Below, piece after piece: positions 16,515 to 25,113 of a stretch of DNA of 64,000 nucleotides (position 1 is its first letter; the number at the start of each line of letters is the position of its first letter). Both the position numbers and the translations under genes were made by a program. The stretch is from Cohnella phaseoli (GTDB lineage: Bacteria > Bacillota > Bacilli > Paenibacillales > Paenibacillaceae). The notes under the pieces are model-generated. The model was not told where the DNA came from, made no database searches, and saw only the letters and a list, made by a program, of their open reading frames with translations. Location of the stretch: positions 62,001 to 126,000 of the forward strand of contig NZ_QRDZ01000013.1 in assembly GCF_003386235.1 (NCBI RefSeq), given 5' to 3'.

Positions 16515-18715
16515 AGAGCTTCAGCACAATTGCTAGGAAACCTTTTCATTTCTTATCTATCAAGAAATACATGGTTTCTGTCATTCTGTTGGCATGCATT
16601 TGTGGTTTTTTCATACCTGTCGCATTTGCAGGTGATCCTTGGTACATCAAACCGATTACCTGGATTCTCGATTTTTTGCTCGGTTTACTTGGCGGAATAC
16701 ATGATCCAATGGACCACGTGTTTAATGGAGGATGTGCGCCTGCAGATAACTACTTTCGAGGTTGTCCAGATTACTCCGTCATGGGGATGTGGACCGAAGG
16801 ACAATTCAAGCATGTAATTTATCGTGGATTTATGCTTTTTTCCGTCTTTGCATTTTTTATGATTACTGCTTCTATTATCAAATCTGGCGTGCTTCTATCC
16901 CTAAAAAGTCTATCATCGACGATGAAACTTGAGGTAAATGACGCCCTAATAAAATCTATCATTGCAATTGTCCTATTATTTCAGTTCTTTACTCTAACCG
17001 GAGCTCTTTTTAAGGCGAACAACCTCATAGTTGATCTTGTGAAAAGAGATTTGACGGGCGGAATAATTGTTAAAGATTTCAATAACAACGTCATCGAAGG
17101 TGATGGTCTCGTTATAACAAATGAACGTATTGTCATGAGTGATCTCAATACTGGGATGAGCCAAATGGAGTCACCGATATCTGAAGCTGCCGTTTCTCTC
17201 GTAGCCAAAGGCGTTTCAATATGGTGGGAAGTATTTTATTTGCAGCGAAAATTAATGATCGGGTTGCTTCTCGTTCTCGCACCGCTTTGGATTTGTTGTT
17301 TGTTTTACCCAAATCTACATTCGATAACTTTTACCGCCATGAAAGAACTTTGGTCACAGATTATCGCTCAAGCTCTACATGCTTCTCTATTTTGGTTCTA
17401 CTTTCACATCATGGATGATCAAATGGGCTGGTTCCAAGCTGTAGTTGCAATGTGTCTCTTTATTCCGATAAGCGAAAGCGTTCGATTTATTTTCGGTGCA
17501 ACTTCCGGAACTGGTGGAAAGCTTGCGATGATCGGTACTCTTACTGGTGCTGCAGGATTGATGAACATGACTAAAGCAGTAACAAGCCTCGGGAAAGGAG
17601 CTCTTAATGCAGGTGGTGCACTTGCTGGTCAAAAATCCGGAGGATCACAGACTGGACGCGGAGCCTCTTCTGGTGGCGGTTTTGGTCCTGCTCAATTCGG
17701 GCAAAGTATGCTAAGTGGATCATCATCTGCAGAACGGGGAGGCGGAGGAATAAACCCTTCTGTCGCGAGGACGAACACGCCTTTTACAAGACGACTGCGT
17801 GCAGCAGGTGAGTTTGGCGCCGGCATTGGATCAGCAGCTCTGCGTTTGGGTCTTGGCTTTGCTGGCTCTGGACTAGGCCCAGCTGGAGCTTTCATAGGAG
17901 GTGAAGTAGGGGCGAAAATGGGAGACAGGGCTGGTTACAGTGCAGGCGCAGCAAGTTTTGTTGGATCTAAAATTGCTGCCCAAGGAGCCGTTAACGGCGC
18001 AAAGAAAGTGGCTGCACATGTAAAGCAAATGCCGGGCACTTACCAATCTGCATACTCAGCTTTAACACCAAGAGACGGGGATGTTCCGACAAGAAAAATA
18101 CGCGCTCTAGGCAGCGCAATGCGCGGTCAAGGGAAGCAACCTTCGAGTCCGCAAGATGAAGCTCACTCTTTGGCCTTAAATCGCGAACAATCAGCTGAAC
18201 GCTGGGGGGCTGCTGGAGAAGTTGTCATGGGAAGGGGCGGATATGAGCAGGGAGATGCGTTTGCTAGAAGAAACGTACCAGGCCGTAAATTAAGCGCAGG
18301 TCGACTTAATGATATGAAGCAGTCCGGAGTTAAGTCTGTTTATACTGTTGAAAACAACAATTCAAGCGTTCTAGCTTATAAAAACCCTAACGACAACTCC
18401 TTTGTTCCAATTTCAAACTATAGTCGAGGAAATTCCTCACTTCAAGCCGGCCAAACCGTTGTTTCACAGTATTCAATTGAAGGGGAAGGGAATTCAGTTC
18501 GTTTGGCTCCTGTAAAAGAACAGGTCAACGTTAAAGTAGAAGGCGGCGGTTCCTCAAAACCTGAATTTGCTCCAGTTTCATATCTTTATAACAATGGTGG
18601 CAAGAGTGCATATAACGGAAAGACTGCCGATCCTCATCAATTTATTGGGAGTGGGAATGAGCAGAAGTCCCAACATGTAGATTTGTTACGAAAAAAATTC
18701 GTAGATAAATACTGA
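16511..18715 (+). CDS. VirB6/TrbL-like polytopic conjugation protein
   Basis: The 734-residue protein has an N-terminal signal-like span, then about six membrane segments within residues 1-340, and a long hydrophilic C-terminus rich in Gly, Ser and Ala (GAASFVGSKIAAQGAVNGAK). This is the common plan of VirB6/TrbL/ConG channel proteins in Gram-positive elements. The ATG overlaps the virB4 stop (ATGA). It would form part of the membrane pore. The large low-complexity tail is longer than the membrane part. Confidence 0.82.
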   Translation: MKSFSTIARKPFHFLSIKKYMVSVILLACICGFFIPVAFAGDPWYIKPITWILDFLLGLLGGIHDPMDHVFNGGCAPADNYFRGCPDYSVMGMWTEGQFKHVIYRGFMLFSVFAFFMITASIIKSGVLLSLKSLSSTMKLEVNDALIKSIIAIVLLFQFFTLTGALFKANNLIVDLVKRDLTGGIIVKDFNNNVIEGDGLVITNERIVMSDLNTGMSQMESPISEAAVSLVAKGVSIWWEVFYLQRKLMIGLLLVLAPLWICCLFYPNLHSITFTAMKELWSQIIAQALHASLFWFYFHIMDDQMGWFQAVVAMCLFIPISESVRFIFGATSGTGGKLAMIGTLTGAAGLMNMTKAVTSLGKGALNAGGALAGQKSGGSQTGRGASSGGGFGPAQFGQSMLSGSSSAERGGGGINPSVARTNTPFTRRLRAAGEFGAGIGSAALRLGLGFAGSGLGPAGAFIGGEVGAKMGDRAGYSAGAASFVGSKIAAQGAVNGAKKVAAHVKQMPGTYQSAYSALTPRDGDVPTRKIRALGSAMRGQGKQPSSPQDEAHSLALNREQSAERWGAAGEVVMGRGGYEQGDAFARRNVPGRKLSAGRLNDMKQSGVKSVYTVENNNSSVLAYKNPNDNSFVPISNYSRGNSSLQAGQTVVSQYSIEGEGNSVRLAPVKEQVNVKVEGGGSSKPEFAPVSYLYNNGGKSAYNGKTADPHQFIGSGNEQKSQHVDLLRKKFVDKY

Positions 18716-18726
18716 CAAGTAGTTGG

Positions 18727-18755
18727 AGAGCCCTACAGTCAAGTAGGGCTCTTTT
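18727..18755 (+). terminator. Intra-operon terminator
   Basis: AGAGCCCTAC / GTAGGGCTCT with a 6-base loop and a short T-run. It partly separates the VirB6-like gene from the hydrolase gene. Confidence 0.7.
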
Positions 18756-18769
18756 AAGGAGTGAAAGAT

Positions 18770-20497
18770 TTGGATCAGAACCAAGATGGCCAGGATTCAA
18801 CAGTTCGACGAATAGGTCAAAAAGGGATGGATGTTGCTAAAGCATTTGCCAAGCGTGCCATTAAAGAAGTTGCAAAAAAAATAATCAAAAAGATAGTAAA
18901 AGTCCTTTTTAAACTAATTGCCAAAGCTATCTTGAAAGCAGTGATTTGGTTTGCTGCTACGATTGGTTTACCTGTAACGATCGCCATTGTAGCAGTATGC
19001 TTTTTTGCTGGGGCAGCTGTCTTTATCGGTAGTCTATTCGGATGGTTCGATGACGATAGCAATGTCGACATAGAAGCATTAAAAGCAAGATATGAACAGT
19101 CAGTAATTGATACATCAAGCGAATTTCCAAAGTATCGTGTACCTATTTGGATTCTACAGGCAATCGATAATATCCGCATCTTAAAAGAAGACCGTGAGCC
19201 TGATCAAATCGATCCGGAGGGAATTGCTGAGAAATTAACTGCTGAACTGTTCCCCAAAGAATTGAAAAATACAATTACAATTAACGGAAGTGTGACTTCA
19301 TCTACTACGATTAAAGTTATGGAAAGAGCAATTGCTTGGAATCGGGACTATAAATATACATATGATTTGATTACTGATGAGCGAAAGACTGTGAGCAAAT
19401 CACGTACAACTGGGTCTGAAGAATCCGGTGGTACATCTTACGATGATACTACAATAACTTTCACTCATTTTGAACTTCTATCCGAAGTTCACACGTACTC
19501 GCCAGAAGCTATTACGATTGAATATTTCTACGAACCCTATATTGATACTGAGTACCGCAGTGCTTCTCGACCACTCAAGGCCAAGGATGCTGGTGATGAA
19601 ACTGGTACGTCTAGTAGAAGCGTGACAACCTCAACTTGGAAAAAAAGCCCTGAGATAATTAAAGATGTTGAGTGGTTAGATGAAGATTCCTACGTTGAAA
19701 CATTTACCTACAGTTATGCGATGAGCACCAAGAGCGACTCCTCAAATAGTACAGTAACTTTGAATGAATTTACCGGAGAATCTGAAAGCAGTTCCACAAC
19801 TATTGAAAAAATTAACACTTGGAAGATCAAGAAAGATGAAGAAATAGTTGACTTCACGAAGTTTAATGATGCGCTCGTTGCTTACGGATATACGGTTGGC
19901 GATTTTGATTATCTACATGATGCAATTGAAGTAAATGACCCTAGTTTAAACTCAATTGAAGGGTATGATCCGCAGTATCTGCTTCCCGATGAGGATGGAT
20001 TCGGAGGATCAGAAGGTGGAACCGGAGGTGGGGGTTATACTGGTGGTACTATAGCCGATTCTCCAAACATTCCTGGCAGTAAAGAGTGGGCATACCCCAC
20101 GCTCACGAACGCAGTGGTCACAAGCCCTTATGGCTGGAGGATTCATCCCGTAAAGAAAATACGAAAATTGCATAAAGGAATTGACATAGCAAGGTCCGAT
20201 AGAAGTAAGGATTATCCAATTTATGCTGTCGAGGCTGGGACAGTAACCTGGGCCGGGTTTAAAAATGACGGCTATGGCTACAGTGTCATGATCACACATC
20301 GAGATGGAGTGGTAGTGCGATATGCACATATGGTCGCGGGATCATTACAAGTATCAAAAGATGATGAAGTTAAAAAGGGTGCTGCATTAGGGATTATGGG
20401 GCAGACAGGCCTTGTAACTGGTATTCATCTCCACTTGGAGGTATATGTGAACGGAAAACCAGTTAATCCTGCTGGATACTTAAGGAGGGAACCATGA
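18770..20497 (+). CDS. Membrane-anchored M23 peptidoglycan hydrolase of the conjugation system
   Basis: The 575-residue protein has a basic N-terminal helix, one membrane span (VTIAIVAVCFFAGAAVFIGS), a large extracellular region, a Gly-rich linker (GGSEGGTGGGGYTGG) and a C-terminal LytM/M23 domain. Zinc-ligand motifs are complete: HKGID and HLHLE. It would open the cell wall for the conjugation channel, the job done by CwlT in ICEBs1, but with a different catalytic fold. TTG 18770 is chosen because AAGGAG lies 8 bases upstream; GTG 18761 abuts that site. Confidence 0.88.
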   Translation: MDQNQDGQDSTVRRIGQKGMDVAKAFAKRAIKEVAKKIIKKIVKVLFKLIAKAILKAVIWFAATIGLPVTIAIVAVCFFAGAAVFIGSLFGWFDDDSNVDIEALKARYEQSVIDTSSEFPKYRVPIWILQAIDNIRILKEDREPDQIDPEGIAEKLTAELFPKELKNTITINGSVTSSTTIKVMERAIAWNRDYKYTYDLITDERKTVSKSRTTGSEESGGTSYDDTTITFTHFELLSEVHTYSPEAITIEYFYEPYIDTEYRSASRPLKAKDAGDETGTSSRSVTTSTWKKSPEIIKDVEWLDEDSYVETFTYSYAMSTKSDSSNSTVTLNEFTGESESSSTTIEKINTWKIKKDEEIVDFTKFNDALVAYGYTVGDFDYLHDAIEVNDPSLNSIEGYDPQYLLPDEDGFGGSEGGTGGGGYTGGTIADSPNIPGSKEWAYPTLTNAVVTSPYGWRIHPVKKIRKLHKGIDIARSDRSKDYPIYAVEAGTVTWAGFKNDGYGYSVMITHRDGVVVRYAHMVAGSLQVSKDDEVKKGAALGIMGQTGLVTGIHLHLEVYVNGKPVNPAGYLRREP

Positions 20498-21024
20498 AGA
20501 AATTAATTATCATAGGGATCTCTTTATGGATCGTTGCTATTTGCTTTATTATTTTTATGAGTCGCACAAAAAATGAAGGATCTGAGGTACCTGTAGTGCC
20601 AAATGTTCTGCCTGAGAGTATTTCGATTGATGACGGATCTGCTGCAGAATGGGGAGACGAATTTGAGGAGACTCTTCCTCCAGAAGTTGTTGCAGAGCAA
20701 TTTTTTCAGTTCATTAACATTGGCGATTACGATACTGCATCTGGCTTTATTGAACCAAATGTTCTAATGGACTATATTTCATACCATAAAGAATTAAGTC
20801 CGCAAGATGCATTCATTAGTTATCTCAAACTCTTCAATCCTAACGAGTTAAAATCATTAAGAATATCTAAAAGTAAGTGGGACGGCTATTATCAAAAAGT
20901 AACTGTTTCAACTAAGTTGAATACGGATAAACCAAACACATATACACTTTCATTTCGAGAGTTTTCTGAGCGTGGTCATAGTGGTAAAGAAAAATATTGG
21001 CTAATTGTAAAAATAGACAATTAA
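20494..21024 (+). CDS. Single-span membrane protein with NTF2-like domain
   Basis: The 176-residue protein has an N-terminal membrane span (LIIIGISLWIVAICFIIF) and an extracellular domain of about 110 residues that starts with PPEVVAEQFFQFINIGDYDT, a pattern seen in NTF2-like domains. TcpC/ConB-type conjugation proteins have such domains. It overlaps the hydrolase gene by 4 bp (ATGA). Its last 35 codons and the following intergenic region are duplicated at 23348-24865. Confidence 0.68.
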   Translation: MKKLIIIGISLWIVAICFIIFMSRTKNEGSEVPVVPNVLPESISIDDGSAAEWGDEFEETLPPEVVAEQFFQFINIGDYDTASGFIEPNVLMDYISYHKELSPQDAFISYLKLFNPNELKSLRISKSKWDGYYQKVTVSTKLNTDKPNTYTLSFREFSERGHSGKEKYWLIVKIDN

Positions 21025-21283
21025 TCGATATTAAAATGATCAGCATTTATTGAAGAAACTGAGCCTACTGTAGAAATATCGTAAGCATTTCCGTATGAAC
21101 TTACCATAAGGTAGAAACCACGTAAACTTTCCCGGAACTGCAGAATCCGAAAAAGTTTAAGTGGTTTTTTTCTTTCCAATAAAAAACAGTCAAACATTAT
21201 TTTCAAAGGATGTCGCAATGTGAGGTCGGACAAAGTAGACTACCGAAGTTGTCTACTGCTGATGCTTCAAGCGGTTAATCTCC
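20903..21283 (+). repeat. Direct duplication, copy 1
   Basis: This segment covers the last codons of the NTF2-like gene, its terminator and, on the minus strand, the last codons (LEINRLKHQQ, stop) of the gene that is complete at 24832-25098. It aligns with 23348-23448 plus 24606-24865 at clearly less than full identity. The join to unrelated sequence is at about 21283. Confidence 0.82.
21116..21171 (+). terminator. Terminator of the conjugation operon
   Basis: AACCACGTAAACTTT pairs with AAAGTTTAAGTGGTT (one mismatch), and the loop has CCGGAACTGCAGAATCCG; eight T follow. A near copy lies at 24691-24747. Confidence 0.82.
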
Positions 21284-21620
21284 AGTTCAACCCGATGCCT
21301 CTCCGCAGATGCTCCCGCATGTCCGCTCTGCCGCGTCGGCATCGCGCTCCCGAATCGCCTGCGTCAGCGTAGTGCTGATCGTACAGAGTCCCACTCGCTC
21401 TCGCTGACTAACCGTAGCAAGCGGCTGTGGTTCAGATGCAAATTTATCTGACGGGTGTCGAGCCAGGTATTCCGCTTGCCGGAGCTTTCGAACAGAATGG
21501 TGGGGGGAGAGCCTGAACAGCTTCCGATTGTCGTCCTGATACTCCATGTACGCTTGGTGATCTCGGAAATTCGCTTCAACGCCTCGATGCACCTTCGCTG
21601 GAAACCATCCGCACTCCATC
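21284..21620 (-). pseudogene. GntR/FCD-type regulator remnant
   Basis: Minus-strand frames give a broken FCD domain: FQRRCIEALKRISEITKRTW, HHSVRKLRQAEYLARH, then QAIRERDADAAERT followed in another frame by REHLRRGIG. The segment RERDADAAERxMREHL is a hallmark of FCD C-termini of GntR regulators. The N-terminal winged helix is absent and frames shift several times. It is fused at 21283 to the truncated end of the small gene copied from 24832. Confidence 0.55.
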
Positions 21621-21999
21621 TGATCCCTTTGAGAATATTCATGAAGGCAATAACCACGGTGATTGCTGGGTATTGACAGATTCCCTCAACTGGGATTTCA
21701 TGTAGAGAGGAGACGATTAGAGGAAAGAACAATTAAACGAAGACTACATAGGAAAAATAAAGACTGGAGCTTGGATTGCTATGAAATAACAGAACGTAAG
21801 CACAACCGGTGCACGCGCCGTCTCGACTTCTCAGGGCAACAGTAATGCGATCCTGAACGGACGGAGCATCGACCATTTAATGTTATTTCGAAATCTCGGA
21901 AAGCCTATCGCCGTCTAGGCTTATAGATGAATCTGCGAAAACGAAGACTGCGATATAAATTAGATTTATAAGACCTAAGTGATGGAGTTGAAGTCGTCG
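21621..21999. other. Intergenic debris upstream of the TIR gene
   Basis: No supported gene. Short frames change every few dozen codons. No strong promoter for the TIR gene was identified; the AT-rich stretch at 21955-21980 is the likely place. Confidence 0.4.
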
Positions 22000-23040
22000 A
22001 TGAAAATTTTTATTAGTCATTCCAGTTTAGATAATCGGCTGGTTAATCCACTTATGGATTTAATTCAAACACAATTTGGCTTAACACGAAGTAATTTTTT
22101 CAATACTTCGGATGAAGAATTGCAAGCAGGTGGCCAGTGGATAGAAGAAATAAAGCAAGGTATGCATGATTCGTCCCTGGTATTGCCCGTGATTACTCCG
22201 AACTACTTAGAGAGCGCATTCTGCTTATGTGAGCTTGGAGCAACCTGGGTGAAATCTGCGGATCTCATTCCAATTATTGTTCCGCCACTTGATTATAAAG
22301 CGCTAAATGCGACACCATTCCGATCGGTTTATCAAACAGTTTCGCTTGATTCTGAGGAAGGGTTAACGCGCTTGTATGACGCCATTACTAAACGAGGCAT
22401 CGGTCAGGGGAATGTGACTCGGTTCTTAAGCAGAGCAAAACAGTTTAGTGAGCGAGATTTGGCACCCTTTATCAAAGAAATGGAACAGCGAGAAGTTGTA
22501 ACGCCTGCGCTAGTAAAAAATTTAAAGGCTGATGTTGCGCGTTACAAGGAAGCGTTTGAATCATCCGAGTCAGAAATGGATCAGCTGCGTGAAGAAAACA
22601 AAAAGTTGCGGCTCATGAAAGATGCAAAGGAAGTAAAGCAGATGGATTATGAGCGAATGGATGAGTGGGACGAGTTCATGGCTGCAGCCGAGGAAGCAAA
22701 GTCGATTCTTAACAGTTTGCCACGTTATGCGGTAAGCGTTTTGTACCAAAATTATAAGTCGAATCACGAAGGCTTTTTTCCGGAATCTGATGATTTCTCG
22801 AAACTAACAGATATGGAAAGTGAGGGAATGGTCATCTACGATAGCGGTTGGAAACCTGATTATGGACATCCGAAAATAAAAAAAGCAGATGCAGCGCTCG
22901 ATAAATTGAAGGCAGTTTGTGGAAATTATCCTCACCTAGAGGAACGTTTCCACGAAGAATATCCTGATTGTCGTTTCGGTTTAAGATATAGCAACTTTTG
23001 GGAAGCAATTTTCAAAATTTCCATTTATAAGACCAATTAA
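22000..23040 (+). CDS. TIR-domain protein with coiled coil, candidate immune effector
   Basis: The 346-residue protein begins MKIFISHSSLDNRLV, the classic TIR opening, and shows FFNTSDEELQAGGQW, VLPVITPNYLESAFCLCELG and an E78 in the catalytic-Glu position (SAFCLCELG). Bacterial TIR domains with this Glu cleave NAD+ or make cyclic ADP-ribose variants. Residues about 170-225 form a coiled coil (SSESEMDQLREENKKLRLMK). The C-terminal 120 residues are of unknown fold and may sense or oligomerise. ATG 22000 (GGAG upstream) is preferred; GTG 21979 and ATG 21982 are also in frame. It stands alone between duplicated segments. Confidence 0.85.
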   Translation: MKIFISHSSLDNRLVNPLMDLIQTQFGLTRSNFFNTSDEELQAGGQWIEEIKQGMHDSSLVLPVITPNYLESAFCLCELGATWVKSADLIPIIVPPLDYKALNATPFRSVYQTVSLDSEEGLTRLYDAITKRGIGQGNVTRFLSRAKQFSERDLAPFIKEMEQREVVTPALVKNLKADVARYKEAFESSESEMDQLREENKKLRLMKDAKEVKQMDYERMDEWDEFMAAAEEAKSILNSLPRYAVSVLYQNYKSNHEGFFPESDDFSKLTDMESEGMVIYDSGWKPDYGHPKIKKADAALDKLKAVCGNYPHLEERFHEEYPDCRFGLRYSNFWEAIFKISIYKTN

Positions 23041-23347
23041 TAAATTGCTAAATTTCGGAGGACTAGAGCGCACCTCGGTGGTCGCAATGACCGATCGTCC
23101 GGCTGCAGACTGGCTATCTTTGTTTTCAGTGCCAGCAGTGGATCGAGACGAGATGCCCTTCAGCTCGATGATGCCGGTATATTTCCGGTTATAAGATCGA
23201 CCAGATTCATAAACTTAAAATCGATACACCGATTTGTAGCGACAGAAAGTTGGTAACATGCCTTTGCTTGCTATAATTGAGTTTAGGTGTAGATGTTACC
23301 AAATTCCTGTCGCGGATGTTTCAAAAGTTCTGTCGTTGGGATGGCTC
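23041..23347. other. Intergenic debris downstream of the TIR gene
   Basis: No gene. Contains three related 20-bp motifs at 23230-23335 (see the inverted repeat entry) and a TATAAT-containing stretch between two of them. Confidence 0.45.
23237..23320. repeat. Inverted 21-bp repeats enclosing a promoter-like TATAAT
   Basis: GCGACAGAAAGTTGGTAACA on the plus strand faces GCGACAGGAATTTGGTAACA on the minus strand (few mismatches), about 42 bp apart, with TATAAT between. A third related motif (CGACAGAACTTTTGAAACAT, minus strand) follows. Repeated motifs of this kind are typical of the ends of IS21/Tn7-like elements, where several transposase sites are needed. Alternatively it is an operator pair. 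Confidence 0.45.
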
Positions 23348-23448
23348 CTGTTTCAAATAAATTGAATACGGATAAACCAAACACATATACACTTTCATTT
23401 CGTGAGTTTTCTGAGCGTGCTCATAATGGTAAAGAAAAATATTGGCTA

Positions 23449-24605
23449 TATAGACCGCAATTAAGATCATAACCTGACAAGCAAACGATCGATGGTTTCT
23501 AGCGGATGCTTGTTGACTCGTTTCATGAATTGGCTCACGTGAAGCTTAATCTTATAGAACTTCTCGAAAAAGACGTTATTAACGACGTCCGCTTTAAGCC
23601 ATAACCATAATCCTTCGACAGGATTTAGATTCGGACTATACGGCGGAAGAAAGACCAACTGTAGACGTGGATTCTCTTCCAGAAAAGGCTGTAGACCAGT
23701 CGCATGATGAATGCGGCTGTTATCCAGAATTATGGCGATTTTGCCACTCGGATAGGCCGCAAGAATGTCTTGTAAAAAGCGAATAAAAGCGGCTACATCG
23801 GCCTTTTCTTCTTCACGATGATGAACTTGACCCGTTTCGTAGTTGATCGCACCAAATAGCTTGGCGCCTTCGTGTTTGCCGTAGGTCGGCACTTTGCGCT
23901 GACGCCCTCGTGGAAACCAATTGTATTGTAAGGCTTGATAAGAGCGAATCATGGATTCATCTTCAAATAGGAGATGTTGAATTTCTTCGGATTCCACCTG
24001 TTTCTTAAGCCTGGCAAACGTATGCTTACGGAACACGGCCTGCGCATCCGGATCTGCTTTCGCAAGGGTATAGGTTGCTTTAGTGAAGCTGAAATTCATA
24101 CGTCTCAGCATCGCGCTAATGCCTCTAACGCTCATCACAACATCAAACTCACGCTTGATCCACTCTGACACAAGTGGAAGCGTCCAGGTATAATGCGCTT
24201 CAAAGCCGACATCAACCGGTTGCTTTTGTTCCAGCAAAGCGGCTAACTGATGACGTTGCTGATCGTTGAGTTTGGGCGGTTGGCCGGGAGAATAATCCAT
24301 TTCAAGTCCAGCAAGGCCGTGTTTCTGATAATCCCGCCAGTAAATACTGATGGTTTGACGAGCCCGGTCAAGCAACTGTCCAATTTCCGAAACCGAGAGT
24401 CCCTCCAGATGAAGCCGGACGGCTAGGTATCTTTCATAGAGGCGTTTATCCGGTGTTTCTCTCATGGCTTTGTTTAACCGTTCTATCTTCGCTTGCGTAC
24501 GTTTGGTGCTGTTCATGTTCATCGCCACCTTGGGTTGAAGAATACTATTTATTACCCAGGTTGGCCACGAGTTTGACACGGGTAGCTCATTAGTTGCGGT
24601 TTATA
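23449..24605. mobile_element. Complete IS630-family insertion sequence
   Basis: 1157 bp with terminal repeats TATAGACCGCAATTAAGATC (left) and TATAAACCGCAACTAATGAG (right, minus strand). A TA at 23447-23448 and at 24606-24607 is the expected TA duplication. The un-inserted duplicate (GGCTAATTGTAAAAATAG at 20999-21016) gives the empty site, so the ends are defined to the base. Confidence 0.88.
23467..24516 (-). CDS. IS630-family transposase
   Basis: The 349-residue enzyme has an N-terminal helix-turn-helix (EGLSVSEIGQLLDRARQTIS) and a DDE catalytic domain with LFEDES (Asp), AIILDNSRIHH (Asp) and PPYSPNLNPVEGLW (Glu). All catalytic residues are present and the frame is intact, so the element may still move. 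Start ATG 24516 is chosen for its spacing to AAGGTGG; ATG 24522 and an upstream extension to 24579 are in frame. Confidence 0.93.
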   Translation of the reverse strand: MNSTKRTQAKIERLNKAMRETPDKRLYERYLAVRLHLEGLSVSEIGQLLDRARQTISIYWRDYQKHGLAGLEMDYSPGQPPKLNDQQRHQLAALLEQKQPVDVGFEAHYTWTLPLVSEWIKREFDVVMSVRGISAMLRRMNFSFTKATYTLAKADPDAQAVFRKHTFARLKKQVESEEIQHLLFEDESMIRSYQALQYNWFPRGRQRKVPTYGKHEGAKLFGAINYETGQVHHREEEKADVAAFIRFLQDILAAYPSGKIAIILDNSRIHHATGLQPFLEENPRLQLVFLPPYSPNLNPVEGLWLWLKADVVNNVFFEKFYKIKLHVSQFMKRVNKHPLETIDRLLVRL

Positions 24606-24690
24606 TAATTGTAAAAATAGACAATTAATCGATATTTAACTGCGTTTCAATTGTCCCAAGCATTCCCATATGAACTTACCATATGGGAAA

Positions 24691-24747
24691 AACCACGCAA
24701 ACTTCTCCGGAACTGCAGAATCCGAAAAAAAGTTTACGTGGTTTTTT
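24691..24747 (+). terminator. Duplicated terminator, copy 2
   Basis: AACCACGCAAACTT / AAGTTTACGTGGTT stem with the conserved loop CCGGAACTGCAGAATCCG, then six or more T. A further small hairpin, CCCATAT / ATATGGG, lies just before it. Confidence 0.78.
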
Positions 24748-24831
24748 TATTTCCAAGTTAATCAGTCTAAATCTTTATTTTCAAAGGATGTCGAAGTTCA
24801 TTAAGTCGAGCAAGTAAACAATCGAAGTTGT

Positions 24832-25098
24832 CTATTGCTGATGCTTCAGACGGTTAATCTCCAGCTCATTCATTGAGGCTTTCTGGTATGTAAACTCAAC
24901 ATCATTCTTAATAGAGTCGAGTTTCTTATCCATCATTTGAAGAAGAGAAAGTACGTCTGCAGGTATCCCTTCTGCCAACAGGTCAATCTTTTCTTCTACA
25001 CGGTGAATACTCTTAGCCACAATATCAAGATCTGTCCTGATCAGATCAAGTTTTTCATCTAGAAGCAAACTAATTGCTTTAATTAATTCCTCGTTCAT
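24832..25098 (-). CDS. Small coiled-coil protein, 88 residues
   Basis: MNEELIKAISLLLDEKLDLI and the following residues form an uninterrupted amphipathic helix with repeated hydrophobic/charged heptads, ending ELEINRLKHQQ. This is common in small phage or element proteins. The ATG 25098 has a G-rich site upstream; GTG 25113 is also possible. Its last codons are duplicated at 21250-21283. Function unknown. Confidence 0.65.
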   Translation of the reverse strand: MNEELIKAISLLLDEKLDLIRTDLDIVAKSIHRVEEKIDLLAEGIPADVLSLLQMMDKKLDSIKNDVEFTYQKASMNELEINRLKHQQ

Positions 25099-25113
25099 AA
25101 TCTCAACCCCCAC

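Larger units (their letters stand above)
23348..24865 (+). repeat. Direct duplication, copy 2, split by IS630
   Basis: Copy of 20903-21283. The left part (23348-23448) repeats codons of the NTF2-like protein (LNTDKPNTYTLSFREFSERA). After the IS630 insertion, the right part (24606-24865) repeats the terminator and the end of the small minus-strand gene, which is complete only here. The two copies flank the GntR remnant and TIR gene. Confidence 0.82.
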
